A stretch of DNA of 51,678 bases from Clostridia bacterium (GCA_017406805.1 JAFQXU010000041.1:1-51678); one strand, 5' to 3'; counted from the first letter of the stretch, positions 22,980 through 34,333 are shown. Made by a program: numbers and translations. Notes: generated by a model from the letters alone, not told the origin.

Positions 22980-24053
22980 ATGAGAAATATAATTTCAAAA
23001 ATAGGTGTGGCGTTGCTGGCGCTCGGTTTTGTGGGCGTGCTGGCTTTTGCTGTTAATACAGGTTTTAAAATTGCAACAGGTCTGGAAGATGACGACCGCT
23101 TTTCTGTTTCTATGGTAACGGATGGCGGTGGAATTAACGACCAGTCGTTTCAAGAGTCTTCTTGGAAGGGTATGCAAGAACTTGCAAAAGAAACAGATGT
23201 AAAAGTAAGCTATGTGGAATGCCCGCAAACTTCTGATTTTTTGAGTAATATAGATAAACTTGCCGACGAAAATACTGATTTAATTTGGGGGATAGGGTAT
23301 AAATTAGCTGATACCATTGAGCTTGCAGCCAAAACAAATCCCGAAATAAATTATGCTTTGGCAGATTTTTCACTCGGCGAAAGAACCCCCGATAACGTTA
23401 CGTGTGCGGTGTTTAGATCGGAGGAATCTTCGTTTGTGGTGGGTTACATAGCTGCAATGACAACAAAAAAGGGTTGCGTTGGTTTTGTTGGTGGCATAAA
23501 AGGTTTGGTTATAGATCAATTTGAATATGGTTATCTTGCGGGAGTGAAGTACGCATCTAAAAAACTTGGAAAAAACATAGACGTAAAAATTCAGTACGCC
23601 GAAAGCTTTACAGATTCCGCTAAAGGCAAAGCGATTGCAATGAAAATGTATGATAACTGCGATGTAATTTTTCATGCTGCCGGTGGAGCAGGAGTAGGCG
23701 TTATTGAAGCTGCCAAAGAAACAGGAAATTACGTTATAGGTGTAGATAAAGATCAATCATCGCTTGCGCCAAAAAACGTTCTTACTTCAGCTATTAAAGA
23801 CGTTGGAAAAGCAGTAAAAATGATTTCAATAAAAGCTTTAAACGGAGAATACATCGGCGGAAAAACTTTTTCTTACGGAATAAAAGAACACTGTGTGGGA
23901 ATACCCTCAGAAAATCCAAATTTAGACCCGGAAGTGTATAAATCTGCAATTGAAATTCAAGAAAAAATTTCAAACGGAGGTATTATTTCCCCCGGTAATG
24001 AAAGGGATTATAAGGAATTTATTAATAAGCTTTCTAGTGGTAAAATAATATAA
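22980..24053 (+). CDS. BMP-family nucleoside-binding protein of an ABC transporter
   Basis: The 357-residue product is a PnrA/BmpA-type substrate-binding protein: SMVTDGGGINDQSFQESSWKGM, NYALADFSLGE, CVGFVGGIKGLVIDQFEYGYLAGVKYA, and DVIFHAAGGAGVGVIEAA. It should capture nucleosides outside the cell for the ATPase and two permeases that follow. The start at 22980 has TTTGGAGG. The hydrophobic N-terminus (residues 8-28) has no lipobox cysteine, unlike most Gram-positive family members, so it is probably held by an uncleaved anchor or released. Confidence 0.92.
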   Translation: MRNIISKIGVALLALGFVGVLAFAVNTGFKIATGLEDDDRFSVSMVTDGGGINDQSFQESSWKGMQELAKETDVKVSYVECPQTSDFLSNIDKLADENTDLIWGIGYKLADTIELAAKTNPEINYALADFSLGERTPDNVTCAVFRSEESSFVVGYIAAMTTKKGCVGFVGGIKGLVIDQFEYGYLAGVKYASKKLGKNIDVKIQYAESFTDSAKGKAIAMKMYDNCDVIFHAAGGAGVGVIEAAKETGNYVIGVDKDQSSLAPKNVLTSAIKDVGKAVKMISIKALNGEYIGGKTFSYGIKEHCVGIPSENPNLDPEVYKSAIEIQEKISNGGIISPGNERDYKEFINKLSSGKII

Positions 24054-24077
24054 AATTATAAAGAAAGGGGAATCGCA

Positions 24078-25622
24078 TTGGAAATTAATAAAGACTATGC
24101 TGTTCAGATGCGTGGGATAAGTAAATTTTTTGGTAATTTTCAAGCACTTGATTCGGTTGATTTAGACGTAAAAAAAGGCGAAACGCACGCAATATTAGGT
24201 GAAAATGGCGCAGGAAAAAGCACGCTTATGAACATACTTTATGGTTTGTATGGTGCTGACGGCGGTACGATTTATTTAAACGGCGAACCGGTTTACATAA
24301 AAAATCCAAGTGTTGCCATTTCTTATGGCATAGGTATGGTCCACCAGCATTTTATGCTTGTGGAAAAATTTACAGTGCTTCAAAATATAATTTTAGGTAA
24401 TGAAACCACAGATAAATTTGGCATAATAAACATGAGAAAAGCCAGAAAAAAAGTAATTGAAATTATAAAACGTTATGGAATGAACGTGGATTTAAAAAAG
24501 AAAATTAGAAATATTTCCGTTGGAATGCAGCAAAAAGTTGAGATATTAAAAGCTTTGTATAGGGGAGCTGAAATTTTAATTCTTGATGAACCAACGGCAG
24601 TGCTAACCCCGCAAGAAGTTGACGAGCTGCTTGAAATAATTGAAAACTTAAAAAAAGACGGCAAAACAGTTATAATAATAACCCATAAACTCAAGGAAAT
24701 AAAAAAATCCTCCAAAGAATGCACAATAATAAGAAAAGGTAAATTTGTCGATTGTGTAAACGTTAAAGATGAAAGCGAACAAAGTTTGGCTGAAAAGATG
24801 GTGGGGCATAAAGTTAAGCTGCTTGTTGATAAAGAAAAAGCGACTCCCGGCGATGTTGTGTTTGAAATTAAAGATTTAAATGTGAAAAGCCATAGAGGAG
24901 TAGACGTTATAAAAAATCTTTCTATGTCGCTGAAAAAAGGCGAAATATACGGCTTAGCCGGGGTTGACGGGAACGGCCAAAAAGAACTTATGGAAGCACT
25001 TATTTGCAGGCTTTATGTTGAGTCGGGAAAAATTTTGATTAACGGAAAAGAAATTCAAAACACCTCAACTCGAAATGTTTTGGATAGCAAAATATCAATA
25101 ATCCACGAAGATAGGCACAGATATGGTTGTATTTTGGGAATGTCTGTTGCGGATAATGCTATACTTGAAAAATATAGGGAAAAGCCCTTTAACGCAAACG
25201 GATTTTTAAATTATGACGAAAGAGATAAATACACAGAAAAGCTTATTGAAAAGTACGATGTTAGACCTTCAAAATGTAAATATACAAAAATTAGAAATTT
25301 ATCCGGCGGTAATCAGCAAAAATTGGTAATTGGTAGGGAAATTGAAAACGACCCCGATCTTTTAATTGCAATTCAGCCTACAAGGGGTCTGGACGTCGGT
25401 GCGATTGAATATGTACATAAAGTTTTGATTGATTTAAGGGATAAAGGCAAAGCGATACTACTAATTTCACTTGAACTTGATGAAATACTCGATCTTTCGG
25501 ATAGAATCGGAGTTATTTACGACGGAAGCATCGTTGGAGAATTTGATCAAAAAGAAGCTAATGAGCAAAACGTTGGATTATTAATGGCGGGAGGTAAAAA
25601 TAATGACGAGGAGCATATCTAG
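24078..25622 (+). CDS. Nucleoside ABC transporter, ATP-binding protein (two ATPase domains)
   Basis: A 514-residue RbsA/NupA-type double ATPase. The first domain has Walker A GENGAGKSTL, signature ISVGMQQKVEILKAL and Walker B ILILDEPTAVL. The second has a degenerate Walker A (GVDGNGQKEL) but a normal signature, LSGGNQQKLVIGREI, as usual for this family. It powers the BMP-type importer. The start is TTG behind AAAGGGG. It overlaps the next gene by 20 bases. Confidence 0.95.
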   Translation: MEINKDYAVQMRGISKFFGNFQALDSVDLDVKKGETHAILGENGAGKSTLMNILYGLYGADGGTIYLNGEPVYIKNPSVAISYGIGMVHQHFMLVEKFTVLQNIILGNETTDKFGIINMRKARKKVIEIIKRYGMNVDLKKKIRNISVGMQQKVEILKALYRGAEILILDEPTAVLTPQEVDELLEIIENLKKDGKTVIIITHKLKEIKKSSKECTIIRKGKFVDCVNVKDESEQSLAEKMVGHKVKLLVDKEKATPGDVVFEIKDLNVKSHRGVDVIKNLSMSLKKGEIYGLAGVDGNGQKELMEALICRLYVESGKILINGKEIQNTSTRNVLDSKISIIHEDRHRYGCILGMSVADNAILEKYREKPFNANGFLNYDERDKYTEKLIEKYDVRPSKCKYTKIRNLSGGNQQKLVIGREIENDPDLLIAIQPTRGLDVGAIEYVHKVLIDLRDKGKAILLISLELDEILDLSDRIGVIYDGSIVGEFDQKEANEQNVGLLMAGGKNNDEEHI

Positions 25623-26733
25623 AATCTTAAAATCTTATTTTATGCGGACATTTATAGCTGTGCTTTTAGGGTTTGTGGTGGCTTCTGCAATACTTTTTAT
25701 TACCGGATATAATCCATCACAGTGCATGGCTGTTATGTTTAATGCGGTGTTTTCTCGCCCAAAATTTATAGTAAATGTTATTTTAAAAAGCACGCCGATA
25801 ATACTCACCGGTTTGAGCGTTGCATTTGCTTTCAAAATGGGTCTTTTTAATATTGGCGCAGAGGGGCAGTTTATTGTTTCCACCATAGCTTCAGCAATAG
25901 TTGGCTTAGTTTTTAATTTTCATCCGATAATCCAGGTACCGCTTGTAATTATGTCAGGCGTTTTTGCGGGTGCAATTTTTGGCGGTATAATTGGTTTTTT
26001 AAAATCTAAATTTGGAATCCACGAAGTTATAACCAGTATAATGCTTAACTGGATAGCGCTTTATCTTTGCAATTATATTTCAAATTTAGCATGTTTTCAT
26101 AAACCGGAAAGCGATGGTACATACCCAATAAACGAGTCCGGACTTACGCTTTTTATGTATAAATGGAAATTCTCGGAAGAAGGAAGAAGTTTCTTAAAAA
26201 ACAATCCGGTTCTTAATGATATAATTTTAAAAACAGATTTTAATTTTAATTTTATTTTGGCTGTAATTATAGCAATAGTTGTTTGGGTAGTTATTTATAA
26301 AACTCGTAAGGGCTATGAATTTCGTGCGTGTGGTTTGAATCCTGATGCAGCTCAAAACGCAGGGATTGATGTAAACAAAAATATTATATATACAATGCTG
26401 ATTTCCGGCGCATTGTCGGGTTTGGCGGGCGCACTTGCGTTAACGGGTTCTTCAAATCCTGTTATACACGTTCTTCCTGTTTTTGAAAATTATGGTTTTA
26501 ATGGTCTTTCTGTGGCATTAATTGCCGGCAGTTCGCCGATCGGTTGTATTTTTGCTGGAATTATGTTTAGCGCACTGATTTATGCAGGGCAGTCTTTGCA
26601 GTTTAAACTTGGTGCGCCTTCTGAAATAGTTAATATAATGATTGGGACCATAGTGTTTTTTGTGGCTCTGTCGGTGATAATTCCTGTGATTGTAGACAAA
26701 ATAGTTGAAAAGGAGGAAAGGAAAAGTGCTTAA
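25603..26733 (+). CDS. Nucleoside ABC transporter permease 1
   Basis: A 376-residue BPD-transp-2 family permease, NupB-like: TPIILTGLSVAFAFKMGLFNIGAEGQF, FGIHEVITSIMLNWIALYL, and ALSGLAGALALTG. It has eight or more membrane segments. The ATG lies inside the 3' end of the ATPase gene, indicating coupled translation. Confidence 0.94.
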   Translation: MTRSISRILKSYFMRTFIAVLLGFVVASAILFITGYNPSQCMAVMFNAVFSRPKFIVNVILKSTPIILTGLSVAFAFKMGLFNIGAEGQFIVSTIASAIVGLVFNFHPIIQVPLVIMSGVFAGAIFGGIIGFLKSKFGIHEVITSIMLNWIALYLCNYISNLACFHKPESDGTYPINESGLTLFMYKWKFSEEGRSFLKNNPVLNDIILKTDFNFNFILAVIIAIVVWVVIYKTRKGYEFRACGLNPDAAQNAGIDVNKNIIYTMLISGALSGLAGALALTGSSNPVIHVLPVFENYGFNGLSVALIAGSSPIGCIFAGIMFSALIYAGQSLQFKLGAPSEIVNIMIGTIVFFVALSVIIPVIVDKIVEKEERKSA

Positions 26734-27649
26734 TAATATTTTAATTGCAATAACAATAACATTAATGTATTCAGCACCACTCACCTTGGCAGCTATTGGT
26801 GGAGTAATTTCGGAAAGGTCCGGAATTACAAACATCGGCATTGAAGGAATGATGAGTATAGGGGCGCTAACAGGCGCCGCAGTGGGATATTTTACTCAAA
26901 ATCCATGGTTTGGGTTAATTTGTGCGGGAATTGCAGGAGGATTACTTGCACTTTTGCATGCGGTTGCATCTATCAGTTGTCGTGCAGATCAAACGGTTTC
27001 CGGTCTTGCGATTAACTTAATCGGCCCTGGTTTGGCGATGTTTTTATCTAGATATTTTTTCAGCGGGGCAACAATGACGCTTCCTGTCCCGGTGAAACTT
27101 CCTAAGGTTGTGGACCCAATTTATTTTCAAAACACTCCATTTAGCAGTTTGAGTATTGATGCAAGTGTAGTTATTGCATTAATTGTGGTTATAGTTACGT
27201 CTTTTGTGCTTTATCAAACAAAATGGGGGCTTAGAATTCGCGCAATGGGTGAACACCCTGCAGCTGTGGATACGCTTGGAGTTTCAGTTTATAAATCAAG
27301 GTATACATGCGTGATTATTTCCGGGATTTTAGCGGGATTAGGCGGTGGAACGGTAACTTTGGCAATAATTTCTCAGTTTACTCCAACGGCTATCAGCGGC
27401 CAAGGTTTTATTGCATTGGCGGCAGTAATATTTGGTAAATGGCGCCCAATCGGTGCATATTTGGCATGTTTGCTTTTTGGATTTTCTCAAGCTTTGGTTA
27501 TTTTGCTTGGTGGTGGAAGCATACAAATACCATCAACTTTGCTGGCTATGATTCCGTATATCCTTACAATAGCAGTGTTAATTCTGTTTGTTGGGCGTTC
27601 GTCAGCTCCAAAAGCTGCCGGTGTGCCTTATAAAAAAGGTGAGCGCTAA
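26726..27649 (+). CDS. Nucleoside ABC transporter permease 2
   Basis: The 307-residue partner permease, NupC-like: APLTLAAIGGVISERSGITNIGIEGMM, LLALLHAVASISCRADQTVSGLAINLIG, and GILAGLGGGTVTLA. GTG at 26726 follows AGGAGG at 26711-26716; an upstream TTG at 26705 precedes that site and is unlikely. It overlaps permease 1 by eight bases. Confidence 0.93.
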   Translation: MLNNILIAITITLMYSAPLTLAAIGGVISERSGITNIGIEGMMSIGALTGAAVGYFTQNPWFGLICAGIAGGLLALLHAVASISCRADQTVSGLAINLIGPGLAMFLSRYFFSGATMTLPVPVKLPKVVDPIYFQNTPFSSLSIDASVVIALIVVIVTSFVLYQTKWGLRIRAMGEHPAAVDTLGVSVYKSRYTCVIISGILAGLGGGTVTLAIISQFTPTAISGQGFIALAAVIFGKWRPIGAYLACLLFGFSQALVILLGGGSIQIPSTLLAMIPYILTIAVLILFVGRSSAPKAAGVPYKKGER

Positions 27650-27672
27650 AACTTAATCAAAAGGTGATTAAA

Positions 27673-28329
27673 ATGGATATAAATGAAATTCTTTCAAAAG
27701 TAGACCATACTCTTTTGGCGCCTACATCAACAAAAGAGCAAATATTTAATCTTTGTGATGAAGGCATAAAATACAAAGTGGCATCGGTTTGTATACCGCC
27801 GTGCTACGTTAAAAGTGCAAAAAAATATGTGGGCGATAAATTAAAAATTTGCACAGTTATCGGTTTTCCAAATGGTTATAATAATACAGCAGTAAAATTA
27901 TTTGAAACTAAAAATGCGCTTGATAGCGGTGCAGATGAAATCGACATGGTAATAAACATATGCGATTTAAAAAACAAGAATTTTGATAGTATTGAAAAAG
28001 AAATTTATGAGCTAAAAAAATTATGCGGCAGTAAAATTTTAAAAGTTATAATAGAAACGTGTTTGCTAACCGAAGAAGAAAAAATAAAAATGTGCAAAAT
28101 AATAACAAACTCCGGAGCAGATTTTATAAAAACTTCAACTGGCTTTTCGGTTTCCGGCGCAAAATTAGAGGATATTAAACTTTTTGCCGAAAATATTGGG
28201 GAAAATGTAAAAATAAAAGCTGCCGGCGGAATAAAAAGCTTAAAAGATGCCGAAGATTTTATAAATTGCGGCGCTTCAAGGCTTGGTACGAGTAGAATTG
28301 TGAATATTGTTTCCAAAATGCAGGGTTAA
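27673..28329 (+). CDS. deoC: Deoxyribose-phosphate aldolase
   Basis: A 218-residue class I aldolase: VDHTLLAPTSTKEQI at the start, KICTVIGFPNGYNNTAVK, GADEIDMVINI, KVIIETCLLTEEEK with the proton-relay Lys, and FIKTSTGFSVSGA with the Schiff-base Lys. It splits deoxyribose 5-phosphate into glyceraldehyde 3-phosphate and acetaldehyde. The ATG at 27673 has AAGGTG upstream; a GTG inside that ribosome site is rejected. Confidence 0.95.
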   Translation: MDINEILSKVDHTLLAPTSTKEQIFNLCDEGIKYKVASVCIPPCYVKSAKKYVGDKLKICTVIGFPNGYNNTAVKLFETKNALDSGADEIDMVINICDLKNKNFDSIEKEIYELKKLCGSKILKVIIETCLLTEEEKIKMCKIITNSGADFIKTSTGFSVSGAKLEDIKLFAENIGENVKIKAAGGIKSLKDAEDFINCGASRLGTSRIVNIVSKMQG

Positions 28330-28358
28330 TTTTATTTAGGAAAGGAATTTATTTTGCT

Positions 28359-29681
28359 GTGAGAGTGTACGACATAATTGAAAAAAAGCGGGACAACAAA
28401 AATTTAAACGAAGAAGAAATAAAATATATTATAAAAGAATATGTAAGCGGGAAAATACCCGATTATCAAATGTCGGCATTTCTTATGGCGGTTTATTTTA
28501 ATGGAATGAACGAGGAAGAATGCTTTAATTTTGCTAAAAGTATGCTTAATTCGGGTGAAAAAATGGATCTTACTTCTATTCCCGGAATAAAGGTAGATAA
28601 ACACAGCACCGGCGGAGTGGGGGATAAAACCACTTTGATTGTTGTGCCGATCGTTGCTGCGTGCGGAGTTAAAGTGGCAAAAATGTCAGGGCGTGGACTT
28701 GGTTACACTGGCGGTACGGTTGATAAATTGGAATCTATCCCGGGTATGAATGTGTCGCTTTCTATGGAAAAATTTTTCGAAATAGTAAAAAATGTAGGGT
28801 GCAGCGTGGTAAGCCAGACGGGAAATTTGGTCCCTGCGGATAAAAAAATATATGCTCTTCGTGATGTAACTGCCACGGTGGAAAGCAAACCACTTGTGGC
28901 CTCCAGTATAATGAGTAAAAAAATTGCGTCCGGTGCGGATTGCATTCTTTTAGATGTTAAAACCGGAAAAGGTGCTTTTATGAAAACGCTTGATGATGCG
29001 GTTGAGCTTTCTGAAATAATGGTTAAAATAGGTGAAAATTTCGGCAGAAAAGTAATGGCCGTAATAACTGATATGGACGCTCCGCTTGGTAACGCAGTGG
29101 GAAATTCTTTGGAAGTTTGGGAGTCATGCGAAGTTTTAAAAGGCGGTGGCCCGGAAGATTTAAAAGAAGTTTCTGTTTATTTGGCGGCAAATATGCTTTA
29201 TATGGCAGGAAAAGGCACTTTGAAGGAGTGCATCACCCTTGTAAACGAGGTTATAAATAACGGCAAAGCATACGAAAAATTTAAAGAAATGATTTCTACT
29301 CAAGGCGGCGATTTATCTTCTTTTGATAATTTTGACACTTTAGAAAAAGACGATGTTTGCTATGAAATTGTTTCGGAAAAAGAAGGATATATTTCTTCCA
29401 TTGATGCCGAAAAATTGGGGAAAGCGTCCATGGTTTTAGGTGTTGGGCGCCTTAAAAAGGAAGACAGTATCGATTATAAAGCCGGGATAATTCTTAGTAA
29501 AAAAATTGGTGATAAAGTGGAGAAAGGTGACGTTTTGGCGGCTTTATATTCATCAAAAACAGAAAAATGCAAATGTGCGGAAGAAATTATAAAAGAGTCT
29601 GTGGTGCTGAGCTATGAAAAAGTAAAGGCGGCGCCGCTTATTCACGCAAAAGTAACTGACCAAGGTGTGGAAAAATTTTAG
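28359..29681 (+). CDS. pdp: Pyrimidine-nucleoside phosphorylase
   Basis: A 440-residue class II nucleoside phosphorylase: MRVYDIIEKKRDNKNLNEEEI at the start, then the signature MDLTSIPGIKVDKHSTGGVGDKTT, SGRGLGYTGGTVDKLESIPG, and SSIMSKKIASGAD. It cleaves uridine, thymidine and deoxyuridine with phosphate. The GTG start matches the conserved N-terminus, although the AGGAAAGGA is rather far (about 12 bases). It closes the salvage set. Confidence 0.93.
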   Translation: MRVYDIIEKKRDNKNLNEEEIKYIIKEYVSGKIPDYQMSAFLMAVYFNGMNEEECFNFAKSMLNSGEKMDLTSIPGIKVDKHSTGGVGDKTTLIVVPIVAACGVKVAKMSGRGLGYTGGTVDKLESIPGMNVSLSMEKFFEIVKNVGCSVVSQTGNLVPADKKIYALRDVTATVESKPLVASSIMSKKIASGADCILLDVKTGKGAFMKTLDDAVELSEIMVKIGENFGRKVMAVITDMDAPLGNAVGNSLEVWESCEVLKGGGPEDLKEVSVYLAANMLYMAGKGTLKECITLVNEVINNGKAYEKFKEMISTQGGDLSSFDNFDTLEKDDVCYEIVSEKEGYISSIDAEKLGKASMVLGVGRLKKEDSIDYKAGIILSKKIGDKVEKGDVLAALYSSKTEKCKCAEEIIKESVVLSYEKVKAAPLIHAKVTDQGVEKF

Positions 29682-29704
29682 TAAAAAGGCGGCGGTGTTT
29701 TTAA

Positions 29705-31681
<1,977 letters not shown>

Positions 31682-31693
31682 ACACAGAAAAAC

Positions 31694-31725
31694 AATACCT
31701 ACTTGAAGATTATTCAGTAGGTATT
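31694..31725. terminator. Convergent terminator after ligA and the coiled-coil gene
   Basis: AATACCTACT (31694-31703) pairs perfectly with AGTAGGTATT (31716-31725). On the minus strand it is followed by GTTTTTC, so it is better placed to end the minus-strand operon than ligA. Confidence 0.65.
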
Positions 31726-31754
31726 ATTGATGCGAATTTATTATTAGTTAAATT

Positions 31755-32234
31755 TTATTCTTTTTCTGAAAAGTTGGAAGAATTTATAGAAGACGAACGT
31801 AACATTTGCCTTGTTTTTCTGATTTCAGATAAATTTTGGGTAATTGTGTCGTCTAAATTTTTGATAAGCCCGTCTACGTATCTGTGTGCACGATCTGTAA
31901 TTTCTTTTGCTTTTGCATTTGCTTCTGCAACAATGTTTTTTGCGCTTGCGTTTGCAGCTTTTACAATTTCTGTTTGGCTTACCATTGCTTTTACTTTTTC
32001 TTCAGAAGCTTTTATTATGTTTTCTGCTTCTGTGTGGGTGTTTTCTAGAATTTTTGTCCTGTTGTCAACTATTTTCTTGGCTTGCATTACTTCTGACGGA
32101 AGTTTCAGCCTTATATCTTCCAATATTCTTTTTACTTCTTTTGTGTCAACAAACGCTTTTCCGCCTGAAAGAGGCAGTTGCCAAGATACTTCTAAAACAT
32201 CTTCCAGTTCATCTAATAAACGATCTAGTTCCAT
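31755..32234 (-). CDS. Coiled-coil protein, conserved in Firmicutes next to rsmD
   Basis: A 159-residue soluble protein. The N-terminus MELDRLLDELEDVLEVSWQLPLSGGKAFVDTKEVKRILEDI is the conserved part, followed by a long Ala/Glu/Lys coiled coil resembling the b subunit of ATP synthase. Family members lie near rsmD and coaD in many Clostridia and are often labelled ATPase without evidence. Function unknown. Confidence 0.75.
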   Translation of the reverse strand: MELDRLLDELEDVLEVSWQLPLSGGKAFVDTKEVKRILEDIRLKLPSEVMQAKKIVDNRTKILENTHTEAENIIKASEEKVKAMVSQTEIVKAANASAKNIVAEANAKAKEITDRAHRYVDGLIKNLDDTITQNLSEIRKTRQMLRSSSINSSNFSEKE

Positions 32235-32267
32235 AAATTTTCCCCCTAAATCAAATTAAATTTTATT

Positions 32268-32807
32268 TTAAATTGAATTGTAAATATTCAGTGTTATATT
32301 ACCATATTTATATCTTTTTTGCAAAGAAAAATTTTTAATTTTTTCCGGTGCATTATAATTAGCTAGGGTTTCTGTAATAATTATGCCGCTTTCAGCCATT
32401 TTTTCAGATATTAATTCAAGAGTTTCGTTTAGTAAATCCATATCTTTATATGGCGGATCCAAAAAAGCGATGTCAAAATTTTGGTCTGTGCTTTGCAAAT
32501 ATTTTTTTGCGTCGGTGTTAATCATTTTGATATTACCGATGCTTTTTAATTTGGAAATGTTTTTTCTAATTAAATCCGTGCTTTCTTTATTCATTTCCAG
32601 TATTGTAACGTCTTTTGCGCCTCTGCTGAGAGCTTCTATTCCCACTTGACCTGTGCCGCCAAAAACATCTATAAAATTTTTATCTATTATTTTAAATTGA
32701 AGAATGTCAAAAATAGATTCTTTGATGCGGTCTTTGGTGGGGCGTAAAAATTCATTTTTGCCCGACTCTAGCTTTAGTCCTTTAAATTTACCTCCTATTA
32801 CTTGAAT
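32268..32807 (-). CDS. rsmD: 16S rRNA (guanine-966-N2)-methyltransferase RsmD
   Basis: The product has RsmD motifs: VIGGKFKGLKL at the start, LRPTKDRIKESIFDIL, the SAM-binding FIDVFGGTGQVGIEALSRGA, and the catalytic FLDPPY. It methylates G966 of 16S rRNA. No ATG, GTG or TTG fits the conserved N-terminus: family members begin M-x-V-I-x-G, which aligns with an ATT codon at 32807-32805, placed five bases after AGAGGTGG. I therefore propose an ATT start (179 residues). A TTG at 32849 lies inside the upstream gene without a ribosome site. Confidence 0.85.
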   Translation of the reverse strand: MQVIGGKFKGLKLESGKNEFLRPTKDRIKESIFDILQFKIIDKNFIDVFGGTGQVGIEALSRGAKDVTILEMNKESTDLIRKNISKLKSIGNIKMINTDAKKYLQSTDQNFDIAFLDPPYKDMDLLNETLELISEKMAESGIIITETLANYNAPEKIKNFSLQKRYKYGNITLNIYNSI

Positions 32808-32826
32808 AAAAACCACCTCTTTTAAT

Positions 32827-33627
32827 TTAATTTCCCGAGTAGTTTTCAATGCTGATATTTTTAATAAGAATATCGTTTAAAGGCATATCCTGCTCGTTTA
32901 CTTCTGTGTTTGAGATTTTATTTATAGTGTCCATGCCGTCAAAAACTTGCCCAAACACGGTGTGGCCTTTTCCGCCTGTGTTGTAGTATCCGTCAAGGTG
33001 CGGACTTCCGCCGTTTTCGCTGTACAGAGTTTTTATTTTTTCTGTTATTTTAGACATATCTAAAACTCCGCCGTATTGCTTTTCAAACAGTTCGGGGTTT
33101 TTCTTGTACATTTTGTAATATTTTTCAAAATTGTCCCAGCCTTGGAATTTTTCCGGGCTTTGGTTGTTTATAAAAAACTGGCTTCCGTTTGTGTTCGGCC
33201 CACGATTAGCCATAGAGAGTGCCCCTGTTAAATTGAGTAAATTAGGGCTGAATTCATCTTCAAAATCTTCTCCCCAGGTGCTTTTTCCTCCCATTCCGGT
33301 TCCTTCGGGATCACCCGTTTGTACCATAAAGTCTTTGATTACTCTGTGAAATTTAACGCCGTTGTAGTATCCTTTTTTGGATAATTCTTTAAAGTTTTCC
33401 ACAGCTTTTGGCGCTTCTTCCGGGAAAAATCTTATTTTAAAAGTTCCTTCCGAGGTATTTACCACGGCGATTTCTTCTCCACTTGCCGGTTTTTCAAGTT
33501 GGTACCCGACTTTAGAGGTGCTTTCTTCGTTTTCTTTTGAGCTGTTTTCTTGTTGTCCGCAGCCTGAAAAAAATGTTAAAATACCGCTCATTAAAATTGC
33601 TCCCAATAAATATTTTTTGCTTTTCAT
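32827..33627 (-). CDS. Cyclophilin-type peptidyl-prolyl isomerase lipoprotein
   Basis: A 266-residue protein with a lipoprotein signal (lipobox FSGC, Cys at about residue 23) and a cyclophilin domain: GTFKIRFFPEEAPKAVENF, GVKFHRVIKDFMVQTGDPEGTG, ALSMANRGPNTNGSQFFI, and HTVFGQVFDGMDTI. It should help fold secreted proteins at the outer face of the membrane. It has an insert of about 45 residues (DNFEKYYKMYKKNPELFE...) in the domain. Confidence 0.93.
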   Translation of the reverse strand: MKSKKYLLGAILMSGILTFFSGCGQQENSSKENEESTSKVGYQLEKPASGEEIAVVNTSEGTFKIRFFPEEAPKAVENFKELSKKGYYNGVKFHRVIKDFMVQTGDPEGTGMGGKSTWGEDFEDEFSPNLLNLTGALSMANRGPNTNGSQFFINNQSPEKFQGWDNFEKYYKMYKKNPELFEKQYGGVLDMSKITEKIKTLYSENGGSPHLDGYYNTGGKGHTVFGQVFDGMDTINKISNTEVNEQDMPLNDILIKNISIENYSGN

Positions 33628-33672
33628 TTTAAAATTCTCCTTTTTGTTTTGTAAATGCGTTTCTAATGCATA

Positions 33673-33701
33673 ATTATACTACTTTTTTAAAGGATATTCA
33701 A
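33673..33701 (-). promoter_or_regulatory. Promoter of the cyclophilin-rsmD operon
   Basis: On the minus strand TTGAAT (33701-33696) and TATAAT (33678-33673) are 17 bases apart, about 46 bases before the cyclophilin start. Confidence 0.7.
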
Positions 33702-33830
33702 CCGGTTTTTTCCCTCTTTTTAAGAACCCATTTTAGCTTAGATGAATATAATAATAAAGAGCTTACTTAATGTAAAAATTTAATGTAACTCTAAAATACA
33801 TGAAGTGTCTAAAGGAGGAATTTTATAATT

Positions 33831-34211
33831 ATGTCTTGTAAATCATGCGAAAAACAATATAATTACGAAGCTGAAGTATGCCCTGCATTGGGTGTTCAAG
33901 ACGTTGTGGTTGGAGTCCCGGTGGAAATTAAACCTTTTGCAAAAGTTGGCAAAGTAAAAACAGAATGTGTTGGCAAGCCGATTATTAAAAGAGGTACCAA
34001 AGAATGCGAAGGCAAACCAAGATGCACGTGCAAATTTACTGTAAGCCAAAAAATAAGAGTAGAAGTACCGCTTATTTTTGGTGCAAAAACCGAAATCGGC
34101 GAAGCCGGAATAGACTGCAAAAATTGCCCATTTGGCGAAGAATCTCACAGACCTGTAAAATTGGTTAAAGAAGTTGCCGAAGAAGAGTATTACACAGGTA
34201 TAATCGGATAA
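33831..34211 (+). CDS. Cysteine-rich SPOCS/DUF3794-like protein, possible spore-surface protein
   Basis: A 126-residue protein with 11 cysteines: MSCKSCEKQ at the start, VGVPVEIKPFAKVGKVKTECVGKP, CEGKPRCTCKFTVSQKIRVEVPLIFGAKTEIGEAGIDCKNC. The alternating beta pattern ending in VEVPLIFGA resembles the SPOCS (DUF3794) fold seen in SipL and in small clostridial spore-associated proteins. It lies directly before the germination operon. There is no signal peptide, which fits a protein made in the mother cell. The assignment is by eye and tentative. AAAGGAGG precedes the ATG. Confidence 0.55.
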   Translation: MSCKSCEKQYNYEAEVCPALGVQDVVVGVPVEIKPFAKVGKVKTECVGKPIIKRGTKECEGKPRCTCKFTVSQKIRVEVPLIFGAKTEIGEAGIDCKNCPFGEESHRPVKLVKEVAEEEYYTGIIG

Positions 34212-34230
34212 AATATTATAAGTAAAAAAT

Positions 34231-34266
34231 AGCTTGGGTTTATGGCCCGGGCTGTTTTTCTTTTTT
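34231..34266 (+). terminator. Terminator after the Cys-rich gene
   Basis: AGCTTGGG (34231-34238) pairs with CCCGGGCT (34246-34253), with two G-T wobbles and a seven-base loop, followed by TTTTTCTTTTTT. It separates the Cys-rich gene from the ger operon. Confidence 0.82.
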
Positions 34267-34333
34267 AGAGTATATTTTATATTTTAATGCAAAAATTAAA
34301 AAATAAAGGATTATTTTTAAGGGGGCAGCGAAT

